From Mauremys mutica (Eukaryota > Chordata > Testudines > Geoemydidae): a DNA stretch of 64,000 bases. The DNA is taken from assembly GCF_020497125.1 (NCBI RefSeq), contig NC_059082.1:28604965-28668964 (forward strand). The letters run 5' to 3'. Each line of letters starts with the position of its first letter. The stretch's first letter is position 1. Below the pieces are notes generated by a model, which searched no databases, was not told the DNA's origin, and was given only the letters and a program-made list of their open reading frames with translations. This document shows, in pieces, positions 32,693 to 46,480 of the stretch. The position numbers and the translations under genes were made by a program.

Positions 32693-35394
32693 CTGAGGAC
32701 ACAGATGGACAGAATTAGGGTAACTAGAAATTACACTGCAATATAAAGGAAAGCTCTACTTTGGCTTTTAAAAGCCATTCATTCCATCCTCATGGAAATT
32801 GAACCCACGCTGACTGAGAGCTGATTAATTTATATTTATTCAGATGCTATGTCAGACATTTGCTTCACTCTGCTAGCACAAGAGGTAGCATCCCTCTTAG
32901 AACCATCAACCCTTCAGACTAAAAGTTGTTTTTGGACTTTCTGGACAGGGCTGGATTTCCCTTTGGCCTCCATGGTGGAAAATGCTGCTCAGTGCAAAGT
33001 TCAGAAGCGTGGAGATGGAAAACTATTTTTTTCCTCCACATCAACAGCAAAGTCAGATGGGAGGGGAAATTAGTTAAATAAAAAAACCTCAAGTCACTTA
33101 CCACACAGTGACTGAAAGACAACAAAAGATCTGAGTTACATTTTTGTTCTCTGTGACAGAGACTAAGATGTCTCTGCTTGTTTCTCCCCTGCTTGTGACT
33201 GAACAATAGTGATCGCATGTGGTGGATTGAGGTTTACGTGACATTTCAGACTGAACTTTTTACAGAAGCAGCAAAACCAAAGAGGACAAGAAAGCTGCAT
33301 TATTGAAAAAGTGCACTGCATCCTCTTCTTTTTCTGTTAATGCAATCTGCTACGGGCTGGATTGCAACCTTACAACTTCAGAAGCAGGTCAGGAACTGGA
33401 TTATTAATCTACTTCTGTGTTGTTCAGAGAGAGAAATAAGATGACGCAGCTTTCACTGGAGCAGCTTACTTCTCGCAGCTGCACAGCCTATTCCCCACTC
33501 ACCTGCATGGCATGAGGAGCAGCAGATAACCCAGGCCTGTTCTTCCTCATGTGCAGTGTCTAGCAATGAGGAGAGCCTGCGCAGGGCAGTAATGGGTTTC
33601 CTAATTCCTCTGTATGGCCCGGGGTCATGACGGAGACCTTTTAGTACTGGGTTGAGTATTTCATATTTGAAATTCAAGAGTTAAGGCATTTTGATTAGAC
33701 ATAGTTCATAACAAGTTTATTTGCTTTTAATGGATGAGCCTTTAGTCTTCTAATCAAGTTTCCAAGGCAAATACTTATGGATTATGGATATTCAGAAGTC
33801 TTTCTTTACACAAATATCTTGTAATGTTTGCTGAAACTTGTTGTTTCAGGTAACGTTCCTGTCAATAAATTTGTTCACTGGTCTATCCGCTGAACAAGAA
33901 TACAAGAACCACACACTCCAAAGAACATTTCACTTGGAATGGTAAAGATGGAATAGTCGTGAATAATTTTTTATACTCTTTCATGTACAAATATGCAGCC
34001 ATCTCATATCTTTAAAAGATGACTCACAGATCTCTCTCTAGGTCACATTTTCTTTTCAAAGGATGTCCTCTTAATAACATAACTGTCATTAATGGTTTTG
34101 TTCCATGCATCATTATGTGTAGGGTACAGATTAACAACTAAATATTTGTCTCCAGTCAAAGTCTGCTTGAACTGCAAACCCCCTCAACCAGTCAGAGCAC
34201 ATTACTGAACAGCTAGCTATAAACATGGGAAGGCTTTAGTGGAATGTGGTTTGCAAATATGGCTTGAATACACTACTACAAAATGAAAACCCAGGCCAGA
34301 ACAGGGTTTGTGGTGGACTATGTAACTGTCAGCTGTGGTCTATATAATCTGAAACATTCCCCTCCTCCGAGGTTCTTCTCACTCTTTCATCACGAACCAC
34401 ATTAAAAAAAACCCTGAATTTAATTGTAACTAGCAAATAATAAAAAGCATCTGTATTAATGTGATGTGTTCTCAGTTTCTGCAATGTTACTTAGAAAACA
34501 GGAGCAGATGTCTCTGTATTTAATATTTCTTTTTCCATGGGTAGCCCATTTGGCATCAGCCTATTAAATTCAATTGCCTGTACAACCAAATAACTACATA
34601 ATGTTGAAATTATGAACAATATGCAACAAGGTACTGGTTTCTGGCAATTATATTTGCATCTATTTCCAATAATAGAAAAGCACTGGCTTATAATATGACC
34701 AAACAACTAAATCATTCATCAGTTTTCAGTTTCTTCACTGAACACTTACTATTTATATATAAAAACTGGGTTAACACAGCACTATCATAAATATAAAACT
34801 GCCACATGTTAGATTAAGATAATCATCCATCATCTTTCTTGCACCCGGCCCTAGTTTGCAGTGAAATTTCCTTGTCATGGAAGTAAACATTCATTCTCAT
34901 CAGAAACATCAAATTTAATTTGTCTGGATTGCTTAGTCATCATTTTTATGGTGATTCACTGCAACTTTTTGCAAAGCCACAGGCATTCATCCAGGCGATG
35001 ATTAGAATCTATCAGTTTGCAAACAAGCTCAAACAACCACTTAAAAATTAACCATTTTGTTCCATAGAAAGAGTAACAGACATAAAAGTGACAAGTGTTG
35101 ACCTGTCAGAGAAAGACCCTCCCGTCTGTCAGACCTCAATATAGCAAGAATTGTTTCAGACAAAATGAAACTTTGACTGGCTAAAGGCAGCAGAAAAGTA
35201 GTTTCACCCACCTTCATGTCTAATTTTACTGCTGAGATAGCACCGCGGGCTTTAATCTAGGTATTTAAATCAGAAGGCAATAAAACAAAAAGTCACTCTA
35301 GCATGTCTTATACTCTGGTATATTCATTAATGAGACTTACGCACACAGGTTGGGGAAATTCTGGGAAAAGAGGAAGTTTAGATAGCAGATCTGA
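32693..35394. other. THSD4 intron, nothing recognised
   Basis: Unique-looking, AT-leaning sequence. A donor-like GGTAAGTG on the minus strand at about 33100 has no convincing exon attached. Confidence 0.5.
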
Positions 35395-35550
35395 CAGCAT
35401 TTACATAGCATATTTCATCTTCAAAGCACTTTACAAACATTAACTAAATCCTCACATCAGTCCTAGCAGGTAACTGAGTGGGCATAATTCCCAGTTTGCA
35501 GACTGGGAAAACAGATTTTAATTTGCCCAAGGCTGCAAAGGAGTTGGAGT
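35395..35550 (-). repeat. MIR-type SINE
   Basis: Reads, in reverse, the core of MIR: atcttcaaagcactttacaaacatt, then gcataattcccagtttgcagactgggaaa and tttgcccaaggctgcaaagga. Strongly diverged, so old. Confidence 0.7.
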
Positions 35551-35555
35551 CTGAG

Positions 35556-35753
35556 GGCTCATGTACATAGCACCGCAGCTTGGACTACATAGACCTCTTT
35601 AAACTGAACTACGTTAATTTAAACTATGTACCTTTTAGTTCACACCCACAGCATCCACACGGAGAAGTTACCATACAGCACACTAGCATGTGCTGCCATT
35701 CACCCCCACACACCTGCCCCCAGTTCTAAATGCAGAGTTATGTAGACGTAGCC
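35556..35753. mobile_element. Harbinger-like MITE, decayed
   Basis: Left end gggctcatgtacata and the reverse complement of the right end, ggctacgtctacata, are similar. TAA follows the right end (35754-35756). No coding capacity. Confidence 0.5.
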
Positions 35754-35756
35754 TAA

Positions 35757-36540
35757 GATGACCTATGTATTCAGAGGTCCCTGGCTCCGAATCCTGTGCT
35801 CTAACCATGTCTGTTACTCTCCCTTCAAGACTTCAGTTGTCCCTTGTGTAATATGTATTTGCCTGAAGGAAGAACCTGACAAGAGACAGTGGGAGCCTCG
35901 TTTTCTTTATCACTATGACCTTTTGTTTGCAGTTAAAATTATCTAGAGTTCTTATAACATTTATTCCCCCCCCTGCATATATGTCAGGGGAGAATGTGAA
36001 ACACATCGTGAACCTAGTACCTTTCTCCACTAACCTAAATCCATCTGTCTACAGATTCAACAAATTGAAGTAATCGATTAGGCCATTTAGTCCCTCTTCC
36101 CACAGAGAAGGGTTGCTTCCTACTGTATATTAACTAGTATTATCCAGTCTAATTGTAAATGCACCAACAGAAGAGGTTTTCCTCTGCTTCCCTCAGGAGA
36201 TTACCCCACAGCTAGGATGTCTACACTGAAATGTTTCTTACTGTCATACCCTTATTCCTAGTTATATCCCCTTTTGGTATTTTAAATTATTCCCTTTTCT
36301 CTCCTTGGTATGTACACTCTAAACATGTGCCCTCTTAAGTTTTTAGGCGAAGATACTGCCAAGTGATTTCTTGTAATCTTGCTTCATTTGGAACTGTAAT
36401 CAGGTTTATGCTCTTCTTTGAACTTTCTTTTTTTCAATTTGTTAGTAGCTTTCTAGTAGAGGTGCCAAACTGAACAGATGTTACCCCTGCAGGATGGTAA
36501 TTGCCATGATCTCTCCTTTTCCCCCTCTATTGTACATCAG
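35757..36540. other. Intron, nothing recognised
   Basis: AT-rich, with no gene or repeat identified. Confidence 0.5.
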
Positions 36541-36542
36541 TA

Positions 36543-37427
36543 CAGTAACTCCCCACTTAACGTCCTCTCGCTTAATGTTGTTTCGATCTTACGTCCCGCT
36601 CAATTACAGAACATGCTTCATTTAAAGTTGTGCAATGCTTCGCTAGAACGTCATTTGGCTGCCTGCTTTGTCCACAGCTGACAGACCCCCTATAAGCTCC
36701 CCTACCCCCCCCACAGCACCTCCCACCCACCAGCAGACCCCGCGGATCAGTGCCTTCACCCCCTCCCCCCGCCCATGGCAATCAGCTGGCTTGCGGCATT
36801 CAGGAGGGAGCAAGGAGGAGCGAGGACTTGGCGTGCAGGCTCCCCATCCCTCCCGAATGCCACAAACCAGCTGATTGCAGCGGGCAGGATGCAGAGGAGG
36901 GAGAGGGGAGCCTGCGCACCAAGTCCTCGCTTCTCCCCCCGCCCTCCTGCCCTCTGAACATCGCAAGCCAGCTGCTTGCCACAGGCAGGAGGGTGGGGAG
37001 AGGAGCGAGGATGCGGCGTGCGGAGTAAAGGGGGTGGAGGGGGGAGGAGAAGAGGCGAGTTAAGGGTAGGAGCTTGGGGGAAGGGGGAATGTGGACGGGC
37101 CAAGGGTTGAGCCCCCAGTCCCGGTGCTTGCAGAGTAGGGGAAGCTGCTACTGCTGCTGTGCAACGGGCTTCTCCTAGCCTACAATACCTTCAGCCCCCT
37201 TGCCTGCCTCATTGTCTCCAGTGCCAGTGGGTGGTGCCTGTGTGGGGTAAGGCAGGGGAACCTCCCAACTATAGTACTGTACTGTATGGCAAAAAAAAAA
37301 AAAAATTCCCTGGAACTTAACCCTCTTCCCTCCCAGTCTTATGGAGGAATTGGATTCGCTTAACATCCTTTCACTTAAAGTCGCATTTTTCAGGAACATA
37401 ACTACAACATTAAGTGAGGAGTTACTG
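36543..37427. mobile_element. Tigger/pogo-like nonautonomous transposon with GC-rich core
   Basis: Starts cagtaactccccactta and ends taagtgaggagttactg, inverted termini of about 20 bases, flanked by TA on both sides (36541-36542, 37428-37429). The adjoining subterminal sequence also has inverted similarity. The interior, 36660-37130, is GC-rich and semi-repetitive (repeated accagctgattgc-type and gagcgaggacttgg-type words on both strands). That explains the many overlapping open frames there; none is a transposase. A run of 15 A lies near 37290. Confidence 0.8.
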
Positions 37428-37429
37428 TA

Positions 37430-40175
37430 CTATATATGCCTTGCTCCAATCTTCTTGTAGCTCCCCAACTGTCCATTATTTATATTAAAAAATGTCAGTG
37501 CTATAATAAAAGTAATTTGCCAGCTCTCTTAATACCTTTAAGATGTACAGGAACAATCCTTCAGGAAGCCACACTGAATACTTCCTCTCCGTCCATGTTT
37601 CCCCCACCTGGAACCAAAAGCCTTTTTGATGTGGGGTTCCAAGTTCATGTAATGCAGTTGTGGGACTACCTGAACCCCCGGAGCCAGCCTGCTTCCAGAC
37701 TTGGGACCTCATGTTGCAGCAATACATGCTACTCCAGGCTGCAGCCCTGATCTGTAAGCCTTTCAGAAAGATAACATTTTCCCCATCTCCAGTTCCATCA
37801 GCACTGCTCCAGTGTGGTAGCAGGCTGCCTGAAGCTGCTCTCATGCAACCAGAAAATGGGTACACGGTAAGAGTGAAGTCTTCTGCCAAGCCTCTGCAGC
37901 ACACCTGTACAGGGGAGGATGAGCAGGGAAACAGAACACACTAAAGACTGATCAGTCAGTTGTGTGTGAGTAAGAACAACAGAGTCAGTGATATCCTTCA
38001 CATGTTACTCCTTCATAGTGGCTTTTGTGATACTTGTTAACTGAGTTCAGGGGAGAACATACCGTATGAGTGAAACGCCTTGTATGAACTCTCAGCCAAA
38101 TTCAGACACAAGTAAAATTAATAAATAATGTTTTACTTTTACTCATGAAAAAAAAATCTATCACCTCTCTGAAACAAAGGCTGCAATACAGACAAACAGC
38201 AGCTTCTTAAAATCCAAGGTCAGGGATTTTCTAAAATCTCCCCTCCCCACCCTCCTAAAATAGCTTTTCTACATATAAAAATGTCACTAATTTAAACTCC
38301 AAAATATCAGGAATTTCCAGGGCCAGAAGCAAGTGCAAAGAAAGATAGGCTAGATTTTCCTCTTTCAGGGGTATAAATCTCCCATTTCTAACTCTGCTGG
38401 GTTGTGAGATATTAGATCTGTCACAGCAAACAGACAATTGTTTGTCCCGGGCATCAGCTTAGAGAAATATTGTTGGCAATTCCATATTTGGGGAAAAGCA
38501 AGTGGCTGCTCAAAGCTGCTCAGAGATTTAGACTGTTCAATTAGCCTCAGCAAAGATGGAGCAGTGGGCAGAGTGCAGGGGAAGTGCATACTGAACACAG
38601 TTTATTATTACTAAATAATAATAAAGGTAGAATTTTCAAAGCCCGAGAGTTAGGCACCCAGTTGAATAGGATTTGTCCACTAATACCCTTAAGCTCTTTT
38701 GGAAATCCGAGCCATAATTTGGATGAGAATTACTTGGGCATGTGGGACTACTGTAACTTAGACTGATACCTGAACAGATGTTTTATGTAACCACTCAAAA
38801 AAATTACAAATGCACAATCAGGGCATGATTCAACATATTAAAAATTCACAAGTTTAAAGTCTGGTCTCTTGTAGCCCTTGTGAGAGGTAAAACAGGAGTT
38901 TTGCAACATAGAAAAGGGGAGGTCTCAGGCACCAACAGAATCCAGCACGTACTGGTCCTGGAAAGACTGAGATTTTGGACTTTAAATTTGTCGGTTTAAA
39001 CACCTCTAAAATGATCTGAAAAGGGTCTTCTATCCTTAAAGTGTACAGGGATTTAATAAATCCCTCTATGCCTGGTATAGTAGGACTCATGGTAACTAAA
39101 AAGCACCTCATTTTATAGGTTCAGGTATATTTTAAAAAAAAAAAGTCCCTATAGAATATTTTAAAATTTTCTAAAAACACATTTGTCGGGTCTGGAGCAT
39201 TAAATGCGGCTGTGACCTTTAAGTGGTGTGACAGAGTATGGCAAAGTTCAAAGCCATCAGCTGCCTCTGGAGCTGGGGTGGATACCAAACTGAACAACAA
39301 AGAGGTGCTGGTGACAGTTTGTAAAAAGGAACTGTACTAACTCAATTCATTTGTGTTTTATTTAATCATTTTTATTCAATAAAAGTCACTGTAGTTAATT
39401 ACAAAGGCATGACTATCTTATTTGGAGCTAAAGACAACGCCTAAAACAGTTTTTCTGAAATGTGCCATATACAGAATACATAATGAAGTTGAATAGTAAA
39501 GGATCTATCAGCATGCATTTAGGGTTATTTGTATTACTCATTTGTAATTCACATGCCTCTCCCAACCTCATGCTGGTAAGACTGACACCATCCCACACCA
39601 CCCTCTACTCTGTGGTAGAAAGCTATACTTTTTTGTGAGAGGCCTCATTAAGACCATGTTTCTTAATTGAAACTGAAAGAATGAGTGTGTGTGTGTTTTT
39701 ACAGCTCTTAAGCTAGAGGACAAATCCCACATAGCCTTCAGCTGTATTTGAACCCACCCAAGTATAATCACGAGACTTGATCTGTGCCCAAGATAAGGCT
39801 AAAAATGTGCCCAAGATTAACAAACTGAAGTCTCTCTCTCTATAGCAACAGAGAAAAAGGCCATGAACATACCCCAACATTATGAAATATGCAGTCAGGG
39901 AAACTGTTAATATACTGGACTGATATTGTGGGAAGTCTTCATCTTAAGTATAACTAGCAGCAGATATCTGCAAAAGTTGAAACTGATGAAAGGAACTATC
40001 TAACCAGGTTGAAATAGACGCGTGAACTAGATCTCAGGACCAAACTCAACCCAACTTAAGCAAGTGCAACTCTGTTGATTTAAGCAGGAGCTGCTGGATG
40101 CTCAGCACTTCAGAAGAATCAGGTTACTTATTTAAGAGCCTAACGTTAGGTTTTGTGCAGGTTGGTGGGCTCTTT
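37430..40175. other. THSD4 intron, nothing firm
   Basis: An open frame of 139 codons on the minus strand (37485-37904) has no recognisable domain or splice signals. A decayed palindromic repeat (gttaggcacccagttgaat) lies at about 38630-38715, and another piece at 40040-40130. No THSD4 exon seen. Confidence 0.45.
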
Positions 40176-40179
40176 CATC

Positions 40180-40634
40180 AGTCAAGGAAAGAACCAACAC
40201 CAGAGCCAAGTCTGTTTCAGGCACTTGCCTTAATTCATTGGTTAAGCCAAATACCTGGACAACATATCCAGCTAAAGTAGCTCCTCTGCCCCACCTTGGC
40301 TACAGTGCTCAGAGACATGTTCCTCTCCTGTCTCAGCCCCTCCAGATCTGTGCCCTGATTCAAGGACTTCCTGCAGGCACCTATCTTCTCCTTCAATTCT
40401 TATGTTCCAGGCCATCTACCTGGGAGTCACCCAGTAGCTGGGTTCTTTTCCCCTACTAGAGAAGGCTTCTGGCAGTTCTCTAGCCCAGCTGAGCGCTTGC
40501 TTTTATAAGAACCAGGTCCTCTTCAGGCTATCAACTGACCCTTAGCCCCACAGCCTCAGCTGGGATGCAGCTAATTAGTCACATGTGGGGCTGGGCCCAT
40601 CTCCCCTTAAAGGGGCCAGTAACCCCAACACACA
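40180..40634 (-). repeat. Possible solo LTR
   Basis: On the minus strand it begins tgttggggttactggcc, contains a TATA-like ttataaaagcaag at about 40500 and continues as GC-moderate sequence with no coding potential. It resembles an LTR U3-R region. I could not find the other boundary or a target duplication. Confidence 0.35.
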
Positions 40635-41049
40635 CTTTCTTGACCTTAATAAATTCAAGTTCTTAACTATGCACATGAAGGCTGATGTAGTACACAGGCA
40701 GCTAATTAACCCTGTATGTTAGGGGAATTTACAGGCTCAGCTGTTGAAGCTAGAAGAGAGGGTAAGATCAGGAGGATTAATCACTTTAGAGCAAGGGGTA
40801 TGGGGTCTTGTAAAGATGCAGCCAGCTGCCAAGCTTCAGACCAAGGAATTTACAGCACTTTTGTATAGTAGCTCCATAAATTCATTAGCTTCAGAGAAAT
40901 TTACAAGCTCCTCTGGCAATGCATGCTGAGTACATAAAGCAAACAGCTGCAATGTAAGGAATTGACACATACAGCTGATTGAAAATTGTTAAAGAAATAT
41001 TATGGACAATAGTTTCATCAGGTCCAGGGTTGAATTTGTGGATGGAGGT

Positions 41050-41175
41050 GAACAGAGTGACAGAATAGCCAATAACCTAGTGTTTAGGATGTTTGTCTCG
41101 GATGTGGGAGAACCAGGTTCAACTCCCTGCTCAGCCTGATTTGGAGTGAGTACCCCAAACAGGTTGTTGGCTATT
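41050..41175 (+). repeat. tRNA-like SINE/MITE fragment
   Basis: Contains cctagtgtttaggatgtttg and, about 30 bases later, a B-box-like ggttcaactcc, in the arrangement of the 16085 copy. Confidence 0.5.
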
Positions 41176-41689
41176 TGGGTAGAGGGGACAGTGTTTAAAA
41201 AACGAGTTTTCTAAAGGTCTCATTTTTGTTTCATGTTAAACAATTTCAAAACTTGGAATTATTTTACAAAATGTTTCTCGACCAGTCCTATGGAAAAAGT
41301 TCCATTCATGAAGGCTACAGAGCTTGTAAGCTGCACAGCTCATGATTTTTCTCTTGAGAAACTCAGGGGAATGAAAAGAACACACGCTCATCCTAATACT
41401 ATGTTAAAAATGTGAAATAGAGATTTCAAGATTTAGTTTCTCTTACAATTTTAACTCCCAAAACTTGCACATATATAGTATTTTGTTCTCTTATTTTCCT
41501 AGTAAAATGTAAACTTTAAAGCATTGTTATTAATGTGTACAATCTTAGCATATGTTATAGAAGAAAATTTAATATGATAGATTGTGTGTGCTTTATTACT
41601 TTATATATTATTCTCAAAAACATTACGAAGCCAAAGCATCTAGAAATGGGTTATATGCAACTATTATTGACATTACAATAGTACCTAAA

Positions 41690-41830
41690 GTCGCCAACAA
41701 GGGATCAGGGACTCATTGTGCTGGGCACTGTACAAATGGTGGGGGGTTGGAGGGGAAGAAAAAAAAAAACAAACAACAAACAACAACCACCACTCTAGAG
41801 AGTTTATAGTCTGGAGAAGAGTCCTTGAGT
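41690..41830. repeat. SINE fragment of the type seen at 44826
   Basis: Words such as ggatcagggactcattgtgctgggcactgtacaaat and tttatagtct are shared with 44826-44945 and 55490-55600. It contains an internal A-rich, (caaacaa)-type patch. Confidence 0.5.
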
Positions 41831-42014
41831 GAAATCCTAGGCCCTATGAAGCCAATGGCAAAACTCCCTTTGGAGCCAGGATTTCAATCCTGGTGCTGGG
41901 TGCAAAAACCAGTCATTCCAGGATTAAATTTTACTGTAAAAAAATGTCCCTAAGGAATCATAGCAATACAATAGGTGGGGAATGTCACACGGCTCACACC
42001 CTTGAGCAGTCAAC

Positions 42015-42300
42015 CATGGCAACACAGGTGAAAGCCAAGACTATAACAGGGTTCAAAAAAGAACTAGATAAGTTCATGGAGGGTAGGTCTATCAATGGCT
42101 ATTAGCCAGGATGGGCAGGGATGGTGTCCCTAGCCTCTGTTTTCCAGAAGCTGGGAATGGGCGACAAGGCATGGATCACTTGATGATTACCTGTTCTGTT
42201 CATTCCCTCTAGGGCACCTAGTATTAGCCACTATCAGAAGACAGGCTACTGGGCTAGATGGACCTTCGGTCTGACCCAGTATGGCTGTTCTTATGCTTAT
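42015..42300 (+). mobile_element. CR1 3' end fragment
   Basis: Reads ttcaaaaaagaactagataagttcatgg, then ggctagatggaccttcggtctgacc and tatggctgttcttatg, the typical CR1 3' untranslated end. No coding part remains. Confidence 0.8.
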
Positions 42301-44825
42301 AGCCAGAGGAGGGGAGCTCTGCTTTGGTGGGCCACAAACTCTGTCAAGAAGGGCTCTCATCCTGTTCATCTTAAACGCCAACCCAGCTTAAACTTTTGGC
42401 TTTTTCCATTTACAAATCTTCCTTTTCTTTTTAAAGATTTTTTTTTAAAAAAGACAGACAGACAGGGTTAAAAGTGCATTTCCACAGAATCCAGAACAGT
42501 CCCTAAAACACATTACATATTTTGGGGGGCGAGGAGGGGGAGGAATCCTTTACAAAAGACTTAGAAAAAGCCTGGAAATGAACACCTATGGAGCCAGCCA
42601 GTTTCCACCACCACACACTCCATCACCATCACCCTCGCACACACATAAATAATGCTCATGAAGTCCCAATACTGCCTCAAAGAAAATTTGTACAAATATG
42701 CAAAAAGGTGAAACTAATTAGTAGGAGATTATCAAAAACCCATCTATTATATTTACTACTGCATATACTTTTGAAAATTTTACTGGTAGACAATGTTAAG
42801 TTTAAGTGGGTGGTGTAAATCAGAGGTGGGAACAGTAAGTGATGAAGAATGATACGACAACAGGGAATTGGACAGATACCTTAGTGTAAAAGTCTGGCAG
42901 TGTTCTCCTGAAAACCCACTCTATCAGCAGGTGTCAAGTGGGTCTTGCTGACTCACTTATGCAGATTCCTCCACCCAGATATAAAATAGATGTCTGTGGC
43001 ACTCCAGAGGATGAGAGGAGTGAGGGTGTGAACTAATATTTTAACTGTGTAGCGAGAGGTTTTTATGAATAATAATAGTAATAGCTAGATCAGTGGATCT
43101 CAAATAGGTTCATAAAGGAGGTCAAGATCATTGTCCCCATTTCACAGATTGAGAAACTGAGGCACAGGAGGGGGACATGAATAAAAGTGAAAAGAGTCAC
43201 CTTTGGAGCTATGAAATATGTTGAGTATATGGGGATTTATTTAAGTCTACTTAAATCTACTATTTATTTAGCTCTAATTCTTAAGATAATCAATTAATAT
43301 TTGTATTCTTCCCCTGCCTCCCAAAAAGTAGCAATACTATTACAAGTTAGAATTGTAGCAAATTGGAAATGGACCTCTTGATAAGATAAGAGGATTTTAC
43401 AATCACCTACTCACATTTTTCCAACTTTACATATATTTATGTAAATTATAAGGGAGCAAAGTTGAGACTGAGTGGAATGGTATAACTTACATTGGTTAAT
43501 AATATGGGGAGAATATGTGGCTTGAGTTAGGCAGCTGTACCCCTTCATTGTTCATTTCCCAACTTTTGAAGATTTGGGGGATTTTAAGTTATTCTATGGA
43601 AATCTGAATACTTTTCTGGCTTTTACGGCAGATTCCATTAATACAACCTAAAAACTATTTCGTTGTTTACTAATAATACTTAGAGATCTTTATCAGAGCT
43701 CTCAGAGGACTTTCACCCCTTATGCCATGTTATAATTAACCTTTGTTTATATTTTATGAAATATGCCCTCGGTGGGTTGACATAGGTTGCCTGTAGAACA
43801 GAAAAGCAGTTTCTCATGCCTTCATATATTTCCAATATGTATAATCACTTTGGCTTTGAATCAAAAATTTCACTGCAACCAGCAGTCCATAAGCTATTAA
43901 AAATCCAGTGCAATTTCTAACATTGCCTCCATTAGACAAGGAAGAAACAAGATCCACATCTTGGGATTTAGACAGCAGTTATTGAAACTATGTGAGAATG
44001 TCCCAAAAGAGGAAATAACACTAGTATTTTAAGCCAGAAATATTTCACATCTAACTGGTTGTGCATGAAACTGAAGATGTAGTAATGTTTCATAAATGAA
44101 AATTTCGTAATATTTTATAATATTTGGTCATATTAAAAAAACTTAACAGGTATGGAAATAAACACTTGGGTAAACACCTCACACAGCAATGAACATGTTA
44201 GCTTTATCTTTATAGTAATCTAGTAAATTCTCACTACCGGCACTCAAGGGCAGAGACCGCTGTTTTGTGATTTCTGCATGACCCCACTGGCCTCAACTCT
44301 TCAGAAAGCCACAACTGGCTCATTCATGCTTCTCATGCCAGTGAGCTGAGTCATCCTTACTACCCATTCAGCCCAAGATGACTAACATTTATTTCCCTCA
44401 AATCATCTCATTCTCCCCTCCTCCTCAAAACCTTGGGAGAACAAGTAACTCTTCAACCCAGTCTATCACCTGGTAGCTCTGTCAGAAACCGCTTACCCTC
44501 CTCCCTGGGTCTAAGGCTTAAACAAGACTTCTTACTAAGAACACATTGCACCATTTCCCTTCTCTCTAAACTGAGATCCTGGTGGCTCAAGAGCCTCACT
44601 GGATATTTTCTTTCTTTGTACCACACAAGATGTAGCATCTAAGCTAGCTGGGAGTTAAACAATTTAGGGATCTCAAGGTCATGAGGAAAGAGAGGAAGTA
44701 TGGTAGTGGTTAGAGGACTAGTAGAGATCAACATATTTTTCCTGGGTCAGGTCAAGAATCAAATCAAGCCAAATATTTAGAAATAAATTATTTTGGATCA
44801 TAAAGTGGCAATATAAATTATTTAT
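42301..44825. other. THSD4 intron with one MIR fragment
   Basis: A MIR core in reverse orientation lies at 43125-43175 (gtccccatttcacagattgagaaactgaggcaca). Otherwise AT-rich with no gene. Confidence 0.5.
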
Positions 44826-44945
44826 ATTGCAGTAGCACAATGGGGACCCAATCGGGGATCAGGGCCCCACTGCACTAGGCCCTTGTACAAATGCCTAACA
44901 AAAAGACTTACCATGAAGAGCTTACAGTCTAAGTATAAAATGAGA
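44826..44945. repeat. SINE fragment, related to 41690
   Basis: Contains gggatcagggccccactgcactaggc, cttgtacaaatg and gaagagcttacagtct, a common amniote SINE-type tract. Confidence 0.55.
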
Positions 44946-46472
44946 GAGAACAGGTGGACACAAGTAGCAGAAGACACAAAGTAACAGTGAGATGATTTTT
45001 TCACTTCACTTTTCACTACTGTCAGTGTTGTGCGCTGATCCAAGGCCACAGTATATTTCTCTCGCCATTCTATTCTTCTCCATGGAAAGATCTGATCCCA
45101 CTTTTAGCCCAGCTGATTTCTAATGAATTGACTGCTATATGTAATGCAGGCCATGCATATATTGGACACAATTTATAGCCAGCAATTTAAGTTAAGTCTG
45201 CAGAGTCTACATTATACAAGTTCACTTGGAACAGCAGCATTAATATTTAATGACAATTACAAGAAACACACTGAATATTTGTGGCTTTTATTCAGGAGTG
45301 CCTGACAAACTAGTCCAAGCACTTCTAGATAGCAGTTGCTCAGATCTCTGATGAGTGGCTGAAAAATGGTGCACAGGCCAACTAAAACATCACCACACAA
45401 TGTCTACATGTCTGCCTGGTTAGTGAGCTCTGCTATTTTAATCCTTTCATGCATTTTTGGAAGCCTTTAATCAGAGATGCAGTAAACTGTTTGAATTTTA
45501 CAGTACATGGTAAGTGTAAATACTACCAGATTAAATGGTTTGGGTTTCCGTTCTTTGTATTAAAAAAACCGAGCCTAAACATCTGTGCCTGTGAAGATTA
45601 AAGGGCTAAAAACCCTGGAAATAGAAGATTTTTGTATCCATGAGTCACTGCAGAGAGCTACAATGCCTGAGAAGCTTAACTACCCCACCAACTGATTTCA
45701 TCCACATCTGAAGGGACTTAAATATTTTCTAAACACTTGAGAAAGTAAGCTGCTCTGAATCAATTTAGCACAGTCTTTGTGTGACTAGAGCTTGAGACTT
45801 CCTCCTAACAGTGCCTAATCTTTCACACCAAGAGCACATCCATTGTTGGCTGTGAGCTCAGCGTTCAAGACAGAGAATGTTGTCCACTGGGAATTCAGCT
45901 GAGATCACGTACTTTCAAAGAAACTCACAGCCCAATTTTGATCTCACTTGCAGCCATTTTACAGTAATGCAACTTGACTTCTCCTGATTTTCACTGAGGT
46001 AAAGGAGATCAGCATCAGGCTCTCAGATTCTAGAACTGGTTAAGTCACTACCAAATTCAGGCCATCGGTCAAAAATATTTTAACAAAACTCTTTCTTTCC
46101 TGTCAGTGATGTTCACATGTCCCTGATCCTTTAGGCTGCTGAACATCTTCTCGGAAGCCATCAGCACTCAACTCCTAGTAGGAGTTGGAGCTCAGTACCA
46201 TGCAGGATCAATCCTGCTATGCCAAAATGATGCTCTTGTCACTGCACAGTGTTTATTCACATGGACCCCAAAAGTATTTATTTTTATGAACACATTGGCA
46301 CAGATCCATGGCCCCGGCTAAGTCCCTTTTGCATCATTCCAGCAGCAAAAAAGGGGCCTTAAAGCTGCCCTAAAGGGGCAACTAGCAATTCCCCCAATGT
46401 AGGCAGTCTGATTAACTTCCCTCCCCTAAATTTACATTGGGCCCCAAGGCTAGGAAAGACAAAGTTAGGTCC
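44946..46472. other. THSD4 intron, nothing firm
   Basis: A decayed palindromic fragment is suggested at about 45930-46020 (cccaattttgatctcac, then ggagatcagcatcagg). No gene. Confidence 0.4.
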
Positions 46473-46480
46473 TGTACCTG

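Noticed and set aside
33090..33110. Donor-like GGTAAGTG on the minus strand
   Set aside because: The preceding minus-strand sequence has no coherent coding segment and would break the phase-matched 50488 to 32692 junction.
35836..36138. Possible further THSD4 exon
   Set aside because: Only short open frames with no TSP1 or spacer-domain motifs.
36643..37103. Six overlapping open frames in the Tigger interior
   Set aside because: All arise from GC-rich semi-palindromic sequence with few stop codons; no transposase motifs.
37485..37904. A 139-codon minus-strand open frame, cysteine- and glycine-containing
   Set aside because: It is on the THSD4 strand, but it matches no THSD4 segment I know and lacks convincing splice sites.
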